Assembly: GCF_003634635.1 (NCBI RefSeq)
Contig: NZ_RBJB01000009.1
Location: 1-37,599, forward strand
Length of the DNA stretch: 37,599 nt
Direction of reading: 5' to 3'
Origin: Marinobacter nauticus
GTDB lineage: Bacteria; Pseudomonadota; Gammaproteobacteria; Pseudomonadales; Oleiphilaceae
The stretch's first letter is position 1, and each line of letters begins with the position of its first letter. Below the pieces are notes generated by a model. It was not told the origin of the DNA and searched no databases. It was given only the letters and a program-made list of their open reading frames with translations. This document shows positions 33,449-37,599 of this stretch, in pieces. Position numbers and translations under genes: made by a program.

Positions 33449-34657
33449 ATGACAATGATGAAAAAGCTTCTGACCTCAGCCGTTGCATCAGCTCTGATGG
33501 CCAGTGGTGCCCAGGCGGCAATCTCGGACAACACCGTAAAAATTGGCTACCTGGCCGATATGTCCGGTACCTATCGAGACCTGGCCGGCCCCAATGGCCT
33601 GACCGCCCTGGAAATGGCGATCAAGGATTTTGGCGGCACCGTCAATGGTGCCAAGATTGAAGTGGTAAGTGCTGACGACCGCAACAGCCCGGATACCTCC
33701 TCCAGCACCGTTCGCCGCTGGGTGGAAAACGACAAGGTGGATCTGGTGGCCGGTATGGTGGCTTCCTCGGTGTCCATCGCCGTGAGCAAGATCCTGGAAG
33801 AGAACGACCGGCTGGGCATCATTTCCGGTTCGGCGGCTTCCAGCATCACTAACGAACACTGCACACCCAACCACATTCACTATGTGTACGACACCTATCC
33901 GCTGGCCAATGGTACGGCCAGTGCTGTGGTGAAGGAAGGCGGCAAGACCTGGTATCTGCTGACCGCCGACTACGCCTTCGGCCACGCCCTGGAAGCCGAT
34001 GTTACCCGCGTGGTAGAGGCCAACGGCGGCGAGATTGTGGGCAGCGTGCGCCATCCGTTCCCGACCCAGGATTTCTCTTCCTTCATCCTCCAGGCCCAGG
34101 CCTCGGGAGCGGATGTGGTCGGCCTGGCGAATGCCGGTGCAGACACCACCAACGCCATCACCACCGCCAGTGAGTTCGGGGTAACCCAGGCGGGCCAGAC
34201 ACTGGCGGCGTTACTGCTGTTCCTTACCGACGTCCATGCCCTCGGTGCGGAAACCGCGCAAGGCATCCAGCTGACGACCGGCTGGTACTGGGACATGAAC
34301 GACGAAACCCGCGAGTGGTCTGATCGCTTCATGAAAGAAACCGGCGTACGCCCGACCATGGTTCATGCCGGCATTTACTCCAGCACCATGCAATACCTGA
34401 ATGCGGTGGCTGCCACCGGCTCGGATGATGCCCAGACCGTGCGCAAGCAGATGATGGATACACCCATCAACGACATGTTTGCCAAGAACGGCAAAATCCG
34501 GGTAGACGGCCGTATGGTGCATGACATGTACCTGGCGGAAGTGAAAACCCCGGCGGAGTCCAAGAATGAATGGGATCTGTACAAGATCCTGCGGACGATT
34601 CCGGCGGATGAAGCCTACCGCCCGCTCTCTGAGAGCAAGTGCAAGCTGGTGAACTAA
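33449..34657 (+). CDS. Periplasmic substrate-binding protein of the Liv-type importer
   Basis: 402 residues with a Sec signal peptide (MTMMKKLLTSAVASALMASG, cleavage near AQA-A). The mature protein begins VKIGYLADMSGTYRDLAGPN, the type I periplasmic-binding opening of the Leu/Ile/Val family, and contains LVAGMVASSVSIAVSKILEE and TWYLLTADYAFGHALEADVT. Size and form match the HAAT binding proteins that take amino acids, amides, or aromatic and fatty carboxylates. Given the acyl-CoA synthetase and thioesterase next door, a carboxylic acid ligand is as likely as an amino acid. Confidence 0.9.
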   Translation: MTMMKKLLTSAVASALMASGAQAAISDNTVKIGYLADMSGTYRDLAGPNGLTALEMAIKDFGGTVNGAKIEVVSADDRNSPDTSSSTVRRWVENDKVDLVAGMVASSVSIAVSKILEENDRLGIISGSAASSITNEHCTPNHIHYVYDTYPLANGTASAVVKEGGKTWYLLTADYAFGHALEADVTRVVEANGGEIVGSVRHPFPTQDFSSFILQAQASGADVVGLANAGADTTNAITTASEFGVTQAGQTLAALLLFLTDVHALGAETAQGIQLTTGWYWDMNDETREWSDRFMKETGVRPTMVHAGIYSSTMQYLNAVAATGSDDAQTVRKQMMDTPINDMFAKNGKIRVDGRMVHDMYLAEVKTPAESKNEWDLYKILRTIPADEAYRPLSESKCKLVN

Positions 34658-34670
34658 GCAACGGGGAATT

Positions 34671-34708
34671 ACCCGGTGCCCGGTCTCTAAGCGCGACCGG
34701 CGCCGGGT
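34671..34708 (+). other. GC-rich stem-loop between binding-protein and permease genes
   Basis: ACCCGGTGCCCGGTC (34671-34685) pairs with GACCGGCGCCGGGT (34695-34708), a 14-base stem with small mismatches and a 9-base loop. No T-run follows, so read-through is expected. It probably stabilises or partly terminates the upstream mRNA, raising binding-protein level over permeases. Confidence 0.6.
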
Positions 34709-34768
34709 ACCCGCCCGGACGAACACCCCAACAAAAACAACGTCTGCGCTGCTTGTGGAGTTAGCAAC

Positions 34769-35656
34769 ATGACCATGATTTTCGGCGTCCCCCTTGCTGT
34801 GCTGTCTGGCCAGCTGCTGATCGGGATTATCAACGGCGCCTTCTACGCCCTGTTAAGCCTTGGCCTCGCGGTTATCTTCGGTCTGCTGAAGATCATCAAC
34901 TTCGCCCATGGCGCCATGTACATGCTCGGTGCCCTGGTCACCGTGGTTCTGTTTGACCTGCTGGGCGTCAATTACTGGGTCGCGCTCTTCGTCGCTCCCG
35001 TACTGGTTGGCGCTTTCGGTATGCTCATCGAATACTTCCTGCTCCGGCGCATTGCCGGCCAGGATCATATCTACAGCCTGCTGCTCACCTTCGGGGTGGC
35101 CCTGATCATCCAGGGCGTGCTCACCAATATCTACGGCGTGTCCGGGCTTCGATATTCCATGCCGGATTTGTTCAAAGGCGGTATCAACCTTGGCTTCATG
35201 TTCCTGCCGTACTACCGGGCCTGGGTCATCGTGGTGGCCCTGCTGGTGTGTTTTGGCACCTGGTTCATCATCGAGAAAACCAAACTGGGCTCCTACCTCC
35301 GGGCGGGCACAGAAGACTCACAGCTCATGCAGGGCTTCGGCATTAACGTCCCCTTGCTGGTGAGCCTGACCTACGGATTCGGCGTCATGCTGGCGGCTTT
35401 CGCCGGTGTGCTGGCGGCACCCATTTATTCGGTAACTCCGGTGATGGGGTCCAACATTCTCATCGTGGTCTTTGCGGTGGTGGTGATCGGGGGCATGGGC
35501 TCCATTGGCGGGGCCATAATCACGGGCATCCTGATGGGCGTGATCGAAGGCCTCACCAAAACGTTTTACCCGCCGGCGTCTTCGGCCGTTATCTTCCTGG
35601 TGATGGTCCTGGTGCTGATGATCCGACCCACCGGCCTGTTCGGTAAGGAGGCATAA
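34769..35656 (+). CDS. livH: Liv-type ABC importer permease (LivH type)
   Basis: 295 residues, multi-helix. Family strings: LIGIINGAFYALLSLGLAVIFG followed by INFAHGAMYMLGA, the LivH hallmark, YLRAGTEDSQLMQGFGINV (the cytoplasmic coupling loop) and GGMGSIGGAIITGILMGVIEG. It forms the channel with LivM. It starts 111 bases after the binding-protein gene and ends 2 bases before livM. Confidence 0.93.
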   Translation: MTMIFGVPLAVLSGQLLIGIINGAFYALLSLGLAVIFGLLKIINFAHGAMYMLGALVTVVLFDLLGVNYWVALFVAPVLVGAFGMLIEYFLLRRIAGQDHIYSLLLTFGVALIIQGVLTNIYGVSGLRYSMPDLFKGGINLGFMFLPYYRAWVIVVALLVCFGTWFIIEKTKLGSYLRAGTEDSQLMQGFGINVPLLVSLTYGFGVMLAAFAGVLAAPIYSVTPVMGSNILIVVFAVVVIGGMGSIGGAIITGILMGVIEGLTKTFYPPASSAVIFLVMVLVLMIRPTGLFGKEA

Positions 35657-35658
35657 TC

Positions 35659-36654
35659 ATGAACCAGCCTGTTAATCCTGCCGATATCCACAAGGCCATT
35701 GTCGAGCAGCAAAAGATCCAGGACCGCAAGAAACTGATGGTGAACGGCGTGCTGCTGCTGTTGCTGCTGGCCGCGCCCTTCGTGATGTACCCGGTCTTCC
35801 TGATGAAGATCTTGTGTTTTGCCTTGTTTGCGGTGGCCTTTAACCTGCTGTTCGGGTTTACCGGCCTGCTGTCCTTCGGCCATGCGGCCTTCCTGGCCAC
35901 CGGAGGTTACACCACGGGCTACCTGCTCAGTAACTTCTCCGGCCTGACCACCGAGATGGGCATCATTGCCGGTACCGCCACGGCCACCTTGTTAGGACTG
36001 GCCTTTGCGTTATTGTCGATCCGCCGGCAAGGCATCTACTTTGCCATGGTGACCCTGGCGCTGGCACAGCTGGTGTTCTTCTTCTTTGTGCAGTCGGAAT
36101 TTACCGGCGGCGAAGACGGCATGCACGGCATCCCCCGGGGCGAGCTGTTTGGTCTGATCAATCTCGAAGACAACCTCAATATGTACTACTTCGTGCTGGT
36201 GGTGTTTATCGCCTGTTACCTGCTGGTGCAGCGCATTGTCAGCAGCCCGTACGGGCAGATCCTGAAAGCCATCAAGCAGAACGAACCGCGGGCGGTCTCG
36301 CTGGGTTACAACGTGGATCGCTACAAGATCCTGGCCTTTGTGATCTCCGCCGCGCTGGCGGGCCTGGCCGGCTCCATGAAATCCGTGGTGTTCCAGCTGG
36401 CGTCTCTCAATGATGCCCACTGGCATATGTCGGGCGAGGTCATCCTGATGACCCTGGTGGGCGGCATGGGTACGCTGCTTGGGCCGGTGGTGGGTGCCAC
36501 CTTTGTGGTGAACATTGAATACCAGCTGTCCCAGGGGCCGCTGCGCGACTGGGTAGACCCGATCCTCGGCGGCATCTTTGTGCTGACGGTACTGGCCTTC
36601 CGCAGCGGGATTGTGGGCGAGCTGCAGAAATTCATGCGCAAGAACCTGGGATGA
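35659..36654 (+). CDS. livM: Liv-type ABC importer permease (LivM type)
   Basis: 331 residues. After a polar 30-residue N-terminus come the helices with LivM markers: FAVAFNLLFGFTGLLSFGHA, LSIRRQGIYFAMVTLALAQL, the coupling loop ILKAIKQNEPRAVSLGYNV, and TLVGGMGTLLGPVVGATFVV. It is the last gene of the importer operon. Its stop lies one base from the stop of the convergent SGNH hydrolase gene, and I see no terminator hairpin there. Confidence 0.93.
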   Translation: MNQPVNPADIHKAIVEQQKIQDRKKLMVNGVLLLLLLAAPFVMYPVFLMKILCFALFAVAFNLLFGFTGLLSFGHAAFLATGGYTTGYLLSNFSGLTTEMGIIAGTATATLLGLAFALLSIRRQGIYFAMVTLALAQLVFFFFVQSEFTGGEDGMHGIPRGELFGLINLEDNLNMYYFVLVVFIACYLLVQRIVSSPYGQILKAIKQNEPRAVSLGYNVDRYKILAFVISAALAGLAGSMKSVVFQLASLNDAHWHMSGEVILMTLVGGMGTLLGPVVGATFVVNIEYQLSQGPLRDWVDPILGGIFVLTVLAFRSGIVGELQKFMRKNLG

Positions 36655-36655
36655 G

Positions 36656-37378
36656 TTACGGGGGCGGCAGCCCCCAGTCCTGTTCGGCCAACGCCTGCGC
36701 GATAGCGCGGTAGCCCTTGTCGCTCGGGTGGTAGCCGTCCCGGGCGAGCAGGGCAGGGTCTGACACTGTGGGGTAACCCAGATACCGGAAATCTTCCGGG
36801 TTCCTTGCCGCAAGCACCTGATACACCCTGTCCAACTGCCGCGCCCGCCATCCCATAACCTGGCGCAGGGGTGCCGGCAAGGCCGAGAATTTGTCCATGG
36901 GCGGCACGCTGAGCAACGTAATGGGCGCCTGATACCGGGTTGCCAGGGTTTCGCGGAGCTGAATCAGTTGCCGGCGAAACCGGAACCGTGGAGTGAAACC
37001 GGTAGTGTCGTTTACCCCCATGCTCAGTAATACTGCATCTGCCGGTGGCAAGTCGGCGGAGCCCAGCGCATCAAGCAGCGCACCCAGCCGAATACCATTC
37101 ACCCCAAAGGTAGACCAGCCAATACAGAGCCCGGTGCGTTGATGTAACTGCAACGCCAACTGGCTTGCCAGACCCTGGGCGTGGCTTTCAACCCCCACGC
37201 CCGCCGCAGTGGACTCGCCCAGCACCAGCAACCGAAAAAGGGGCTCTCCCTCCCCGTACTGGCCTGCGCAATCCCCAGTGGCCTCTGGCAGCCGTGGCGT
37301 CACCCGCCGGGTGCGCTTGCCCTGATAGAGCAACACCGGAAACAGCAAAGCCGTAGTCAGCCAGAAAGGCGCGTGCAT
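36656..37378 (-). CDS. SGNH/GDSL-family hydrolase with N-terminal membrane anchor
   Basis: 240 residues from ATG at 37378 (a TTG at 37411 could extend it by 11). A hydrophobic N-terminus (HAPFWLTTALLFPVLLYQ) suggests a membrane anchor or uncleaved signal. Block I is LLVLGESTAAGVGV, with nucleophile Ser56 in GES instead of the classic GDS; block III is SMGVNDTTG; block V is DGYHPSDKGY with the Asp/His pair. The family hydrolyses esters or thioesters or deacylates lysophospholipids and sugars; the substrate is unknown here. Confidence 0.88.
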   Translation of the reverse strand: MHAPFWLTTALLFPVLLYQGKRTRRVTPRLPEATGDCAGQYGEGEPLFRLLVLGESTAAGVGVESHAQGLASQLALQLHQRTGLCIGWSTFGVNGIRLGALLDALGSADLPPADAVLLSMGVNDTTGFTPRFRFRRQLIQLRETLATRYQAPITLLSVPPMDKFSALPAPLRQVMGWRARQLDRVYQVLAARNPEDFRYLGYPTVSDPALLARDGYHPSDKGYRAIAQALAEQDWGLPPP

Positions 37379-37599
37379 AAAGGAGTCTCTTTCAGCGAGG
37401 GTAAAGCCCAAGTATTGCAGGATTCCCCCATGCCAAACCAGCCAGAAACAACATAAAGCCCGGAGTTATACGAACGCGTTCGCAAAACTCCGGGCAGGTA
37501 CCGGGAAATGTTGCTAACCTTCTGATAAGTTTGAAAAGGAATATCGGGGCGTGCGGAGTTATACGCCCCCAATCTGGAGCAGGGGTGGCTCAAACACGG
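37379..37599. repeat. Non-coding tail with inverted repeats and a duplicated 12-mer
   Basis: CGGAGTTATACG occurs twice (37461-37472 and 37554-37565). The first copy is in a long inverted repeat, GCCCGGAGTT (37458-37467) with AACTCCGGGC (37486-37495), whose loop contains the perfect palindrome CGAACGCGTTCG (37471-37482). The second copy is in GGGGCGT (37546-37552) with ACGCCCC (37563-37569). I see no believable gene here. Such structure fits a REP-like or integron attC-like element, cut by the window end. Confidence 0.55.

Noticed and set aside
37357..37593. 78-codon - strand frame at the right edge
   Set aside because: It runs through the inverted repeats and the start of the SGNH gene in another frame, and has no recognisable protein pattern.
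1..37599. CRISPR arrays, tRNA or rRNA genes, insertion sequences
   Set aside because: No regularly spaced repeats, no tRNA-like cloverleaf or rRNA segment, and no transposase frame were seen on either strand.

Overview
The window looks like a chromosomal piece of a marine gammaproteobacterium, most like Marinobacter or a close relative. This is judged from the high-GC coding style, the valine-catabolism gene order next to an AraC-type MmsR, and the general protein flavour; no search was run. It holds 35 protein-coding genes, densely packed. I see no rRNA, tRNA, CRISPR array or insertion sequence.

Left end (1-6950, + strand) is a type VI secretion cargo island: the C-terminus of a VgrG spike (cut by the window edge), a DUF4123 adaptor, an 888-residue VasX/BTH_I2691-type effector with a MIX-like motif and several hydrophobic segments, then three membrane or lipid-anchored genes (a DUF6708-like protein, a SUMF1-fold lipoprotein without the catalytic cysteines, and a five-helix membrane protein). 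The first four genes are joined by 4-base stop/start overlaps. Downstream of vgrG the DNA is clearly more AT-rich than the rest of the window, as expected for transferred effector/immunity cargo.

The middle (7074-16208) carries housekeeping or accessory genes: a DUF3592 membrane protein, a DCC-family thiol oxidoreductase on the - strand, an AI-2E/PerM-family membrane protein, a zinc-free MDR oxidoreductase overlapping a proline racemase-like protein that has lost both catalytic cysteines, and an RND efflux pair (adaptor and permease) without an outer-membrane partner.

16226-22859 is all on the - strand: a potFGHI-type polyamine ABC transporter, a secreted DUF7282-like protein, and a lipoprotein / ECF sigma / anti-sigma operon. 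A candidate ECF promoter lies between the anti-sigma gene and the DUF7282-like gene.

22939-36654 forms a carboxylate and branched-chain catabolism block: mmsR divergent from mmsA, acyl-CoA dehydrogenase, enoyl-CoA hydratase, 3-hydroxyisobutyryl-CoA hydrolase and mmsB (valine via isobutyryl-CoA to propionyl-CoA); then an acyl-CoA synthetase with a PaaI-type thioesterase; then a five-gene Liv-type ABC importer. Near-identical TTTACGT-type palindromes precede the synthetase and the importer, suggesting one regulator controls both. An SGNH hydrolase on the - strand and a repeat-rich non-coding tail end the window.
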